64,000 nucleotides of DNA from Stropharia rugosoannulata (lineage: Eukaryota; Basidiomycota; Agaricomycetes; Agaricales; Strophariaceae), in contig JANCIK010000011.1 in the NCBI GenBank assembly GCA_028532985.1, positions 1,860,001 to 1,924,000 of the forward strand, read 5' to 3'. Position numbers and translations under genes: made by a program. Shown here piece by piece: positions 1-10,819 of this stretch (positions within the stretch are counted from its first letter, which is position 1; each line of letters begins with the position of its first letter). The notes under the pieces were generated by a model. The model was given only the letters and a program-made list of their open reading frames with translations, was not told where the DNA came from and did no database searches.

Positions 1-78
1 TAGCTGTGGAGGTAAAAATGAAAGACAAGATCAACAGTGCAGAGATGGTTGATTGATAAGGTCACGTGTATTCATTCC

Positions 79-716
79 TCAGGCCACATGATACCAGTGG
101 CTTATATAATTTACATGTGCCTTACTAAATCTAGCATCTGCTACCCTACCTAATTCATTCCATACTAAGTTGATCTGGGCCTGTGCATAAGCCTGGAAAC
201 CTAGTGGGTGAGCATTAAATTGGCTGGCGGCGTCATTCGATGGGTTTTGAATGGTGGTCACTGCATCTGCCCACACATTCTGCCGGTGTTTCCACATATT
301 TGCCATATGGACATAGAACCGGACTGTCCAGTCCATTTCATGCTGACAGAGAACAACCTCTTCCTCCCATCGCATCTTCTGTGCTCTTGCTCGTAGCCAA
401 TGAATTTGATAAACTACAATTGTATTGATCACAGCTTGATGAGTATCAATCAAACTTACAATCATTGATTCTCTTGCGATTGAGATTTCCTTCAACCGGT
501 GGATTTCCAACCGGCGGCTCCATATTATGTTCCATTCTCCATATCCAAGACATTCAAGAACTGCTACCCCCTCTTGCATTTGGTTCAGTTATTGATGCAC
601 TAGTATTTGTATCAGCTTTTGACATGATGGGGAATTGTTGGTCAATGGCAGCCCTATCATTGTCATGTCTTGTGAGGCGTAGCATGGATAATTGATTCTC
701 ATTGTATTTCTGCCGG
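79..716 (-). pseudogene. KDZ transposase, C-terminal part
   Basis: This is the C-terminal, helical part of a KDZ (Kyakuja-Dileera-Zisupton) transposase whose body lies at 1929-5020. Removing the LTR at 717-1928, with one copy of the 4-bp CCGG repeat, joins the two parts in frame (…AISTH|RQKYNENQL…). The translation carries the family-like stretch LRARAQKMRWEEEV, followed by HPLGFQAYAQAQINLVWNEL, and ends in a stop at about 79. A frame change near 560-580 separates the junction-proximal residues from the long open frame, so it is not functional as it stands. The region after the catalytic core in this family is a coiled, Arg/Trp-rich tail of unknown function. Identity rests on recall of the family. 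Confidence 0.75.
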
Positions 717-1928
717 TGACAGGGCTGCTTTTTGGCTACGGGTGTAAACAGTCAGAAGTTCCATTGGTGGGATAGCTGCGCACGGGAAAACACCGAGGGA
801 CTAGAGTGGAGCCTGACTCGTAGTCTATAGCTATCAGCGCGCTTTATGACTATGAGCGCCTGCGCGCACCATATTGCGAGAGGGATCGGTCAGCGAGCTG
901 CACAGCTTAAAGTGCATAGTCTGGTCATCTGTGTGAGCAATCGAAGCGGCATAGAACGGTTAAGCACCAGCGAAGTGCGGTGTGAGTACAGCTGAGCGAG
1001 TACCAAAGGCGGTGTGAAGGGCTGTGCGCGCATCCCATGTGCGCGCATCGCAAAGGCAGAATTTGCCTAAGTCCACACATCATGTGACCGTGGCGGCGCG
1101 CATCAAAAGACGCGCAAAAGCCCGAGGGAGCAAACGATATGCGCGCAGCGAATGCCAAGGGACCAGGACATTAGAAGGGGAGCCCAGATGCGATGCGCGG
1201 ACCTTTGGCCGCGCGTTGCTAGTATTTACTTTACCTGATTATTAGTACACATGCGCGCATCGCATATAAACCTGTATTCTTGTCTATAGTAATCTAAGCA
1301 ATTGTCTACCCACTAGATCTGTGTGCTGGGTTCTGTCCCAGGCCGTCAGTGGGCTGTGTTTAGCTTTTGTTAGGGTTTTAACTGTGAAGTATTTGTGAAT
1401 CATAGGAGTTTTGGATAGCTTCTGGCCACCGGGTCATTTGGAGAGCTCAGTGAGGAGTCAGTACAACCGTGTACGGAAACTCGCACTGTAGTGTTTAGAC
1501 TGTGAGACTGCACCGCCGGGTGAAAGACTTTGGAGAGTCTTGGATTGTTGGACTTTGGAGAGTCCGCGCATCGCACGAGGTCACCGGACCCGGAAGTGCG
1601 CGCAGCGAAGCCGTTCGCTAAAAACAACTTATTTCATTTATCATTTTGCCTAGCGCACGCCACTAGCAACCAGGCTCTATCCGAGATTTACTAGAATTAA
1701 ACCCCTCCTTACAAACGAACTTGCAGGCACTACTTGCTATTACAAAGACTAGAGGACACGAGGTGCGCGCATCGCACGCCCAGAACGGGAACCAGAGCAG
1801 AGCATAGATTATACTAGCCGTTTAGTTGAGGGCGTTCGCTCGATCTAAGGGATAGGATCTCGCTCCGCTGGGTGTGTGTGTGTGTTGTGTTTCGCGATTT
1901 TGAGTCTAGCCACGCAGTAGACCTCTCA
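717..1928 (+). mobile_element. Solo LTR, family 1 subfamily A (1.2 kb)
   Basis: The element starts TGACAGGG and ends CCTCTCA, and is flanked by the 4-bp direct repeat CCGG (713-716 and 1929-1932). It interrupts the KDZ transposase. A copy with the same ends lies inverted at 55739-56956, also with a 4-bp duplication (CCGA); diverged copies lie at 35428-36743 and 19582-20547. A TATA-like TATAAA at about 1265 may be the LTR promoter. No internal retroelement region is present, so LTR-LTR recombination is the simplest origin. It contains many copies of a GCGCGCATCGCA-like motif, for example near 1028, 1045, 1250, 1565 and 1763. Confidence 0.85.
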
Positions 1929-4900
1929 CCGGTGTGTACTGATTGCCTGTGCCAAGACGACCACTCGATCCTGAGCTCTGGTGTGATGTGCACCATCTGT
2001 CCTCCTGACGTCAAATGCATATAGCCAAGATTTCTGAATAATTTCTCCATGAATTGATTCTAATAAATCATCAGCATGAGCTTTCCTAATCTTCAGCTCT
2101 GTTTTTTGCAATCAGCAGAGCATAGATTTATCCTGGGCTGATGCACCGGCGGCTGTCATGAGCTCTTCAGTGATTTCTGAAGGGAAGGCCATCAGCTGCC
2201 TTTCTGGGTCAGCATAACTGACTTCTTCATTAGCCACCTCTGCTTCTTCATCTGTTTGTGCACCATCCAAGATGGGAACATCATGTTCATCATTGAAAGA
2301 ATTCAAAATATCAATGCCCATGATGTCAACTGCACTGCGAGCAAATTTGTCGAGCTGCTTGCAAAGTGTGTGCCGGCAGCATACCAGATCCTGACGCTGC
2401 ACCACTGTGGGATCTTGAGGCATATGGCGGACGTGGGACCACAATTCATTTCTAAATAATGAATAAATTGGTTGGTAATAGTGATTGATACTACTCACTG
2501 CAATTGCTCAGCTTGAATACCCTGTGAGAGCCATATAGCTCGACCACCGGTCTCTCTGTTTTGAATTTCATTCTCTGATAGCTGCACCTCAATTTCTCGC
2601 ATGGTTGCAGCCTTCTGAACAGCCAGTCAATAAATGTCCATTGCTTCTGGCTCCTCATCTTGCCGGCGTTCAGGAGCCTCAATCTGTTCCAGCCATTCTG
2701 GCAGTTTATCCGCCGGCATACTTGCAGTAATATTGTTATAGTACACAATGGCATCAATTTCTTGATTCACGGCTTGAATATATTTCTTGATGATTGTAGA
2801 TGGCATATTGACAGTCTTCTTCCAATTTGAATCGCCCATGTGATCATCAAGCACTTCAGCCCTATGGCCAGCGGTCGCAGTCTGAACACTGCAAGATGTC
2901 TTGTTCAGCAGGCTCCACAGGGTTTCCAGGATTTCTCCGTCTACCATGCCAACACCAGGGATATAGGTCGATGCCCATCTAAATAGACATTCTGTCTTGT
3001 GGCCATGTACATGCCAGAGACCGACTGCACGTATGCATCGAAGCCTTTGTGGCCAAGTGAGACCCTTCATTAGTCGAAATTGCCTAGTCATATTCTTGTA
3101 GAACTGACACATAATGTCATAAATGAACATGACAGTGTCAATGCCGCTGGTGTTGGTATGCTTGAGTGCTTCAGAAATACTGTAGTCCATGCACATTTGA
3201 TGTTCGCCCAATTCAAAGTCAACAAGACTGCCTGGACAGAAGCAGCCATGTCTTGCACATGCCTGTAGCCTGTACACCAATCCCTCTGACCCAGCGGCCA
3301 GAAACAATCTTTTCACTGTCCAGCTGGGCACGATGAGAATGGCAAGTCGGCGGCTCCTTGAATTTCCTGGAATATTTTTTGGCATCTTTCAAATGCTCCT
3401 GGTAAGGACTGGCGGCTGTCATGAATGCCTGGCCGGCTGTCAGATCAATATCATCATGGGCATTCTTTTGATTCAAATGGTCAGCCTTGAAGTTCCCATC
3501 AGCACAGTACTTGCGAATAAAAAGGAACTTCTTGTCATTCTCTTTCCAGTTGTCAGGGAGGTTGATTTCTGGTTGAGGACAAGCAGGGCAAAATAGAGCC
3601 AGTATATCGCCGTACATCAATGGTGTTGTTTTAATCCCTCCAGCGGCATCACCGGCGGTGTCTTCGGGGGCACCATCTTCACTGTCTGATTCAGACTGTT
3701 CTGTAACTGGTGGAGGCATAATATCCTCATTTGGTATTTCATTATTAGCAAGAATGCACACTTTGGGGATAGCTGGTGGGTCAGGGTTTGGACACCATAG
3801 TCCATGAGCTCGGCCATGCATGGTCCACATCTTCATGTTCTGAAACTGTCTACTTAGCCAGCGGAGTTCATGGTATCAATCCAACACTGCTTGTGAGAAG
3901 GCTGGGCAGGTCAACCAGCGGAGTTTTGTGTAGTACTGATATGCAGATGTCTTGCATTCCAGGTTTGACAGCCTGAAGTCTCGAAGAACAGCAAATGTGA
4001 AGACAGTCTTGACCACATTGAAGGAGGTTGGGAATAGTGCCAGCTGCATGTATTGGTTATCTTCTGGCGGCTGATTGTTGCAGTGACATTTGACAGCCGG
4101 CAGGTGATGGATCCCATTCACCTCGACAATTGTAACAAATGGATTACCATGGGTATCATGTTGAGCTGGCCTCAGTAAGACTCAAGGGTAAGTAATATCA
4201 ATATCAAAGACAATTGTGTCTTCATCAATGTATTCATCAGCAGCTTCCTCAGCTTCAGGTTGCAGACCAGCATTGTAAGCACGGCAGATATTGCCTTCAT
4301 GTTCATCTCCATACAGCGCCTCTTGCATTTCTTGTATATCATTGTAGTCAACCATTGTATTAGGACATCTATTTCCCTGATGTCCAAGATGAAGCTTTAC
4401 ACCGACTTGCCATAGCACCGCCGGTGTGAAAGCACTACTATCCCAACAAAGAATACAATGAAATGGCATGAAATCATGACTCTGCCGGCAACATGTGGTG
4501 CATAAGAGTCGTCCTCCAAAGCACGCTTTACACTTCCATTTGGCAGCAGGTGCATTGCTGGCATTGCATGTATCAATCCCTCTAGCAGGTGCATGGGATG
4601 CCATTACAATCTTCAAGTGAGTATCCCTTCTGATAAGCCATTCTCTAAGAAAATCATTTTGCAACTGCACGATTTAATATATGCAGTGTGCAATTCATGT
4701 GGGTGATATAACATACCTTGCCTCTATATACTGGTAGATCCAAGTTTTGTAGGTTTTTGATAACCTGATCCTCAGTTATATCTCCAGCATAGTCAAGACA
4801 GTCAGGTACTTCCTGTGGTTCAAAGCCTAGTGGAACATCTGGAATAGCAGGAATAGCAAGAATAGTTTGTGCTACATTCTCAGCGACAGGTTCCCCACCA

Positions 4901-5020
4901 TGTTTGTGCTTCTTTGTAATGACCTTTCCTCTATGGTCCTGCTCTTCTACTGGATGCCACCAGCTTGATTGGGAACATTGTGCTGGGTTATACGGACACG
5001 GCGCATTGGGAGTAGACAGT
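1929..5020 (-). pseudogene. KDZ-family DNA transposase with CxC2 zinc domain (broken)
   Basis: This is the body of a KDZ transposase, a cut-and-paste DDE enzyme common in mushrooms. The N-terminal exon (about 4717-5005) ends DLPVYRGK. A 52-nt GT-AG intron (4665-4716) follows, then a CxC2-type cysteine cluster (WKCKACFGGRLLCTTCC, then HCILCW, about 4440-4560). Next come FCPACPQPEINLP (about 3550-3600), CARHGCF near 3250, the core motif YDIMCQF (about 3102-3125), HGHKTECLFRW, and VDGEILETLW, which supplies the likely catalytic Glu. A second intron is at 2452-2498. Breaks are a TGA at 4182-4184, a TGA at 3876-3878 (family expects Arg, so CGA to TGA), a frameshift near 3255-3275, a TGA near 2625, and the LTR insertion. 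Domain order and motifs are convincing; exact ends are not. Confidence 0.85.
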
Positions 5021-5164
5021 TGTGTGTGTATTTAGTGTTCGACCTTATATTAAGAAACCAATGGCACATGTGTTCTGCCTCATGTTATTATCAATAAATG
5101 TATCTATTTTAATCTAGTTATAAGCAGGAATGCATCAGTCTATTTTTTCATCCCTTTCCCCATA

Positions 5165-6176
5165 ATGCCTACACCAGAAGAAACCCCGGCCTCTACACAG
5201 ATATGGACAGCAAAGGAGTTGGAGATTTTGAGGGATCATGTCAAGGGATATTGTGCACAGGTCAAAGAGCGGAAGGGCACTTTCCTCGCTGAAAAGGTCA
5301 TCAAAATGATCAAAGCATTGTGGGGATCATGATACAAAAAAAGTAATCCCAATTTCGATGAAAGGATGCAAGAGGAATGGAAGAAGAAAAAAAGGGTATG
5401 CCCCAAGCAATGTATGCAATGTAACACCCTAATGCTGTAACAGTCCATAAGCGAGATTAACTATATATGGAGTGTACTAATTATAGTATGTGATATCTAA
5501 TCTACTGCTGATGGTCAGTCCAATCCTATGTAATCTAACAAAAAGTTTATTCTCAAGAATTGTAAGGGTAAAAAGAAAGAATCAGTTTCAGAACATGCTT
5601 CAGATGTGGAGGACCAGTCAGACAAGGTGGAAGAATCAAGAGACCAGCAGTTAACATCTGCATCAGGATCAGATAACAACCGCCAGTCTGACAGCAAAGA
5701 TGAAGGACCCAGCAGAAGGAATACATTCTGTGCCCAGCAAGGCAGACCCCCTGGACTGTGAGATGTATCAAATACAAGGGATAGAAATCAGTCAAGGGTA
5801 AGAATTGTCGAACCTGATGCAAAGGAAGGAGGAACAAAGCAGACAAAACACAAGACTGTTTCAAGAGGACATTCACACAGCAAGAATGGAGATGGAGAAA
5901 GTAACCGCCGGTCTTCCAGACGAATTGCTTCAAGACCGGTGGCCTCGGATATCGAGAATGTGGTTGAAGTCAAGAGGCACTGAGGATGAACAAAATTCAG
6001 GGAACATGTTGACAATGCTCACAGCATGCGCCATTCAGCTCACCTGGCCTCGCGCCAACCAGCCTCGACTGACCACAACAGTGGGCACAGAAAATCTTCA
6101 ACCAATAGACAATCAGGGAAACAATGAAACTGCCGGTCACACCACTGGTCTCACATTTCATCTTATATTCAAATGA
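5165..6176 (+). pseudogene. Broken basic/acidic gene divergent from KDZ
   Basis: From an ATG at 5165 the frame reads MPTPEETPASTQIWTAKELE and continues as a Lys-rich helical segment (FLAEKVIKMIKALWG). It is interrupted by a TGA at about 5330 and resumes as NPNFDERMQEEWKKKK to about 5396, where a GT-type donor (gtatgc) could begin an intron. The 5436-5540 repeat sits in that intron. A second open stretch (about 5542-5760) is Ser/Glu/Lys-rich, and a third (to about 6160) is Ser/Arg/His-rich. The N-terminal segment resembles unnamed basidiomycete proteins often seen beside KDZ transposases, from recall only. A DNA-binding or accessory role is guesswork. It starts about 150 bp from the KDZ 5' end, so the two may share a promoter region. 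Confidence 0.4.
5436..5540. repeat. About 105-bp LTR-like fragment shared with the Copia LTR at 62.8-63.0 kb
   Basis: Bases 5445-5538 match 62926-63019 almost base for base (for example CATAAGCGAGATTAAC and GATATCTAATCTACTG). The segment here begins TGTAAC and ends TAATCTAACA, so it has TG…CA ends. The 63-kb copy is the first part of a Copia LTR. No convincing target duplication flanks it. Confidence 0.55.
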
Positions 6177-6179
6177 TCA

Positions 6180-6492
6180 ATCAGTCGAAAATATACATAA
6201 ATTAACTAGCTATAGATACATTGTGATACATTTAAATTAACTTCTCACCTGACATGATGCCGCCGGCCACATATTGCAACTTCACATATTGAGGACTTCA
6301 CACATTTTGCATCAATGTATATTTATACCTGACTTCACTGAGACTAATGTTTACAAGCAAATGACAAAAAATTAATTTCACTTTGACTTGTGAAGTCAAA
6401 GTTTCAAGATATACTGATACATTAAATGCCCTTGATCTAACTTCAAGGGGTGGTATATACAGACAAAAAAAAATCAAGATGCAAGGAGGATG
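6180..6492. other. AT-rich spacer, no gene seen
   Basis: This spacer lies between the convergent ends of the 5.2-6.2 kb gene and the 6.5-8.7 kb gene. It contains one CCGCCGG motif near 6261 and the inverted pair TTTGACTT/AAGTCAAA near 6385-6405 that could form a hairpin. No open frame of note. Confidence 0.4.
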
Positions 6493-8748
6493 TCACCGGC
6501 GGCCTTTGGTGTGAGTGTGCTTCGCTGGTGGCTCCTTGTTCGCCTCACCCTCATTCCCTCGCTTGGCACCAGCGGTCATCCCTGTCGCCTTGCCCTTTCC
6601 TGCACCCTTCCCCCTCTGACTCCTTGTCTTCTTCACAGGTGCCTCAACCTGTGACACCGAGTCCAGCTCATCCTCCTCACTGGCACCCTCCTCATTCTCT
6701 CCCCCCTCAGCCTTCCCATCCCCCTGCTCGGTGGGTGACTCTGCAGCCACGACCATAGGCGTGTCGCCGTCACTGCCCACGTTCTCCTCGTCTTCGTCTT
6801 CGTTGTGTTCTGGGAACTCAGGAGGTGGTGCGCACACCTCGATGAGATCTTGGGCGGAGGGGGCAGGTGGGCGAGAAGGCACAGGCAAAGGGGAATGGGC
6901 AGGGGAGGGAGACGGGGCAGGTGGACAGTGCGGGACTGGTGAAGGCGATGGAGGAGGGGGAGTGGGGGCTGGCGGTCCAGTCGACACCAGCAGTGGCATC
7001 TTCCGAGGCACTTGGATGTTGAATGGTGTCATCAACCTTGACTTCGGCCATGATGTCTGTGCAACAACCTGCTCCAGCAGGCTCCTCAGAGCCCGCTGTC
7101 CCTCCATCAACTCCATCAGGGCTCGCCCATGCCCTTCAACCACCACCTTCAACTCCTGGACCTTGTCTGTCAGGTCCTGCGCATCAGCCCGTATTGTCAT
7201 CAGTTCCTCGACTGCCTCCATTGTCTTCTCGAGCGTCTTCGAGAGCTCCTGGTTCTGGTGCTGGAGTGCCCGAACGTCTGTTGTCGCATCGTCAAATCCA
7301 CGCTCGACGTTGCAGGTGATTACCCGTGTTTGCTCCGACGTCATCATGATGACGTCCCCGACGTTCTCGGCATCCGCAAAGACTTTCTTGCAGTCCTCGT
7401 CAACATAGCGACTCAGGTGGTGGTCCCACGGGGCGACTTTGTCGCCCAGTGTCATGGTGCCCGGCATCTTGAGGCACGGCTTCTTGTACATGTATTGACA
7501 CATACTACAAGCCCTGACAGGGTTCTCCCACATTTCCTTCTCATGCTATGGGGACTCGACGTAGCAGGGTGTGCTGTGATTGATGCAAGACCAACAAGGC
7601 ATCTTGGTCTTGTAGCAATTGGCGGGCATCCGCCTCTTAGACGCAGTAGATCACGCACGTACGGTGCCTTCCCCTTGCCCTTGGCCACCGGTTTCCCATC
7701 GGACTCGCTGTCATCATCCACCTGCCTCGATTTCCTCAACGCCACTGTCCTCACCTCTGGCTCGCTCTGGGTTGCCTTGCCCTTGCCCTTCTTCATGGGA
7801 TGCTGCACCTCTTCCTCCTCTTCCTCGTCCTCCTCAAATTCACTTTCATTGTCCGTGTCCAAGACAAATTCACGTGATTTTGTCGCCGCTGGTTGTCTAG
7901 ACGGGCCAGCCACCGGCGGCCTGGTGGCTGGCCCCTTTGCATTCTTTGGCTTCGGCTTGATGGTGGCCTCTGTCTCGCTGGCCTTGACACCAGCAGTCGC
8001 CTTCGCCTTCTTCTGCTTCGGCATCTTCTGCAAAGGCACCGCCACGACAACCTCAACAATGTCTTTGAACGCTGCTGGGTGTGCGCCTGTGGGAGACAGT
8101 GTCTTCTCCCAGGTTGTGATTTTCGATGACTTTACCTTGGCGGCAACAGGGGCAGGTGGTGCGGTAGGGGGAGAGGCAGGTGCAGGGGGGGGGGGTGGGG
8201 AGGCCTTCTTCGCCTCTGGTGCCTTGGCCGCCGGTGCAGCCTTGACCGGCAGTGCAGGCTTCACCCTGACAGTTGCTGGTTGATTGACTAAGACTTTGTC
8301 AGAAATGAACAAAAGGCTATAATATTTATTACTCACCAATAATAGGCATGCTGCCTATATCCACCTCCACCTTCCCCTGCTCCTGCCTCCATAGGACATA
8401 TAGCCCCGTCTCCACCATCTCCTTGAACACGTCCCAGTGCACGTTTTCTGCGTCTCGTCCATCGGAACTCGCGTCCTTGGGCAACAGCTTGCACACATAA
8501 TTGTAGAGCGTGAGCCCTACAGTCCGCCCAGCAGCCGACTGCTTGCAGACTTGAAGTTCAACCTATCGTCAATGAATGGTCAGTAAACTAAACATAGAAA
8601 ATGTAACAAAAAAACTCACCAAGGACTTCCAAAGTCTGGTCCTCTCCTTCAAAAACAGTTGGCTCCCTCCTTCCCAGATTCGCACACAGTTGTGATGGAA
8701 CGCAATGATTGTGTCTCAGATTTCAAGGTTGCTGTGAGACAAAGCCAT
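6493..8748 (-). pseudogene. Cys-cluster, Pro/acidic-rich coiled-coil protein, three exons, broken
   Basis: ATG at 8748 opens MALSHSNLEI, then TGA (8716-8718, probably CGA), then DTIIAFHHNCVRIWEGGSQ. Introns are 8563-8619 and 8276-8336 (gtgagt donors). Exon 2 encodes VELQVCKQSAAGRTVGLTLY and WDVFKEMVETGLYVLWRQEQ. Exon 3 has an Ala/Pro/Lys-rich stretch, a nine-residue Glu block and basic KGKGKA repeats. A frame change near 7640 is followed by a cysteine cluster (CYKTKMPCWSC, TPCYVE, CSMCQYMYKKPC), with an in-frame TAG at about 7543. Then comes a coiled coil (about 6990-7330) and a Pro- then Glu-rich tail. The Cys spacing suggests metal or nucleic-acid binding. I do not recognise the family. It lies between KDZ and TET/JBP genes and has CCGCCGG motifs within codons. 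Confidence 0.6.
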
Positions 8749-9787
8749 GAAGAAAAGTAAAGGGAATTATTGAAGAGAAGAGGACGCAGGGTGTGGGAGA
8801 GAAGAGAAATGTTCTGTTGATGGCTGTGTGCTATTATAAAGTTCAACCATCTACAAATAATAGTCAACATTCCCACGCAAAGCAATCAACAGACTTCAGC
8901 TTTTCAAAACCAAAGGCAACATCTGGACATCGCCGGTCTCAGTAAAACCGCCGGTGCATATTAATAATGTGCATTTTTATGAAAATTTTGTCACTGGTGT
9001 GGGCTAGCATAGCATAATAATTAGGTATATACCTTTAGCCAAAACACATCGCTGGTCCCAGTAAAACCGGCGGTGCATAATATTGTTATATGATAATCTG
9101 GGCAAGTATGGCCTCAATTGTAATGGTCTATAATATTGTTATTATGCTGGCTAATAGTCATATACTAAACTCACAACAGTGCCATTATGCATAGTAGTAT
9201 ATTCATTTCATGAGCATGAACATTGATCACCTGAGACCGGCGATGTATATGACAGACTGCTGGTTTCCAATTTCCAATGATCATATGTGCAAAATGAGCC
9301 CATATACCATTGTAATATACCAGACTCACAGATGTATAGGAGTATATTCATTTCATGAGCATGACCATTCATTATTCCAGACCGGCGATTCTCAGCATGC
9401 ACTGCCGGTTTCCATACAATCATTTGTTCAAAATCATCCATGAACCACGGTAATATACTAGACTCACACTAGTCCCGTGCAAAATAGTAGTATATTGAAT
9501 TTACATAGCGCCGGTCAATGATCAGAATCGCCGGTCTATCATAGCCCATCTGCCATTTGACACCACTGCTCGACATAGAGAACCGCCGGTTGATCTTGCC
9601 CTGACAACCATCACCATTTGTCGACAATGGCCCTGTAAAACACAGTAATATACTAGAAAGCTATTAGTCCCGTGTGACATGGTAGTATACTAGTTCTGCA
9701 ATGGCTCAAAATAACTCCGTGATCTACAGTATAATAATAGTTCACTGTAGCACTATAGATTACGGTACCCAGGCACTGTCCTATGTG
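8749..9787. repeat. Tandem-repeat spacer ending in a foldback-element terminus
   Basis: Two related blocks near 8930 and 9055 share CATCG(C/T)… followed by AGTAAAACCG and GTGCATA. From about 9195 to 9660 a roughly 150-bp unit recurs (TATTCATTTCATGAGCATGA, and TAGTCCCGTG with TAGTATA). The segment to 9787 ends GGCACTGTCCTATGTG, the terminus of the foldback element at 13473-16835. At least seven CCGCCGG/CGCCGGT-type motifs occur. It abuts the first recognisable TET/JBP codons, so that gene's N-terminus may have been displaced. Confidence 0.55.
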
Positions 9788-9789
9788 AG

Positions 9790-10539
9790 AGGCTGCTATC
9801 CCACTCTCAACATTGGAGTCATCCATGGGAATGGCACACAGCAGCCTGTCAACGTCAACAACCACAACAACTACACACCACTTTTGGACAGGCTATTGGG
9901 CCACACAGACATTCAACGAGTGGCCTTGTTTGCAAGCAGTAAGTGCTTCTTTTTGACATGCATTGGCTAGGCTGATTATTTGTTTCTTCCAATCCTCCAG
10001 AGTCCCTTGCTGCCTTTGCCCCTAAGCTATATGGGTACTACCAAACCTATCTCTCTTGTCGGTTTGATCAGATACCAGATCTTCATTGCATTTTCCCTGA
10101 ACACATCAGCATCTTCCCCAGCGCTGCATTCAACTTTGGGCCAAATGTTTGTACCTTCAAGCACCGTGATCTGTTGAACTGCCCTTTTGGTTTATGTGCC
10201 ATCCAGGCACTGGGCAACTTCAATCCCACCCTCAGTGGCCACATGGTGCTGTGGGAGCCCAGGCTCATTGTTGAATTCCTGGCTGGTGCCCTTATTCTCA
10301 TCCCATCAGCCACCATTACACACTCCAACATACCAGTGCAACCTGGCAGCATTCACTCATCTTTCACGCAATATGCAAGCAGGGGGTTGTTTCACTATGT
10401 TGATTACGGTTTCAAGCTAGAGAAAGCCCTAAAAAGATATGATCCTGAGCTGTATGAAATTGTGATGAAGGAGCAGACGGAAAAGTGGAGGGTTGGCTTG
10501 GACTTGATAGAGACTGTCCAAGTTCCTGGTAGTTTATAG
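9790..10539 (+). CDS. TET/JBP-family 2-oxoglutarate/Fe(II) dioxygenase, N-terminally truncated
   Basis: TET/JBP enzymes oxidise 5-methylcytosine or thymine in DNA using Fe(II), O2 and 2-oxoglutarate. Two exons are seen: RGCYPTLNIGVIHGNGTQQP to RVALFAS, a 62-nt GT-AG intron (9939-10000), then an uninterrupted 180-codon exon to TAA-type stop 10537-10539. Iron ligands are visible: FKHRDLLN (His 10162, Asp 10168) and THSNIPV (His 10321). SFTQY follows, then GLFHYVDYGF, the usual C-terminal block. Eleven residues after the distal His, where relatives have Arg (2-oxoglutarate contact), this copy has His (CAC; CGC to CAC is one CpG transition). The next open in-frame ATG upstream (9701) lies in foldback-derived sequence, so the true start is uncertain. 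Association of fungal TET/JBP genes with KDZ transposons is published. Confidence 0.8.
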
Positions 10540-10819
10540 CCGCATGGTTTTCTTTTTTTTCTCTTCTTGCTATGCATTCTTACCTGGAACACTTTGGTCT
10601 TTAGCGAGTATGTAATAGACTGTGCAGTAGAATTTCATTTATGTTGGTTGGTCCACATAAAAATTAAAGCCACAATGAAGCAGCAGTGAACAACAAATAC
10701 ACCTTGCCTGACAGTTAGCATTGAAACATCTGCATGAGCATAAAAAGAAAGCTTGCTCACCAGTTCCACCCTATCCAATACTTTCAATCCTTTTACTCAG
10801 CTTCAACCTGCTTTCAACT

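Noticed and set aside
6731..7408. 225-codon plus-strand frame rich in Gly and Ser
   Set aside because: Shadow of the Pro-rich and coiled-coil part of the same minus-strand gene.
7129..8283. 384-codon plus-strand frame
   Set aside because: It is the antisense shadow of the GC-rich exon 3 of the minus-strand Cys-cluster gene; Ser/Leu/Cys repeats mirror Glu/Lys/Ala codons.
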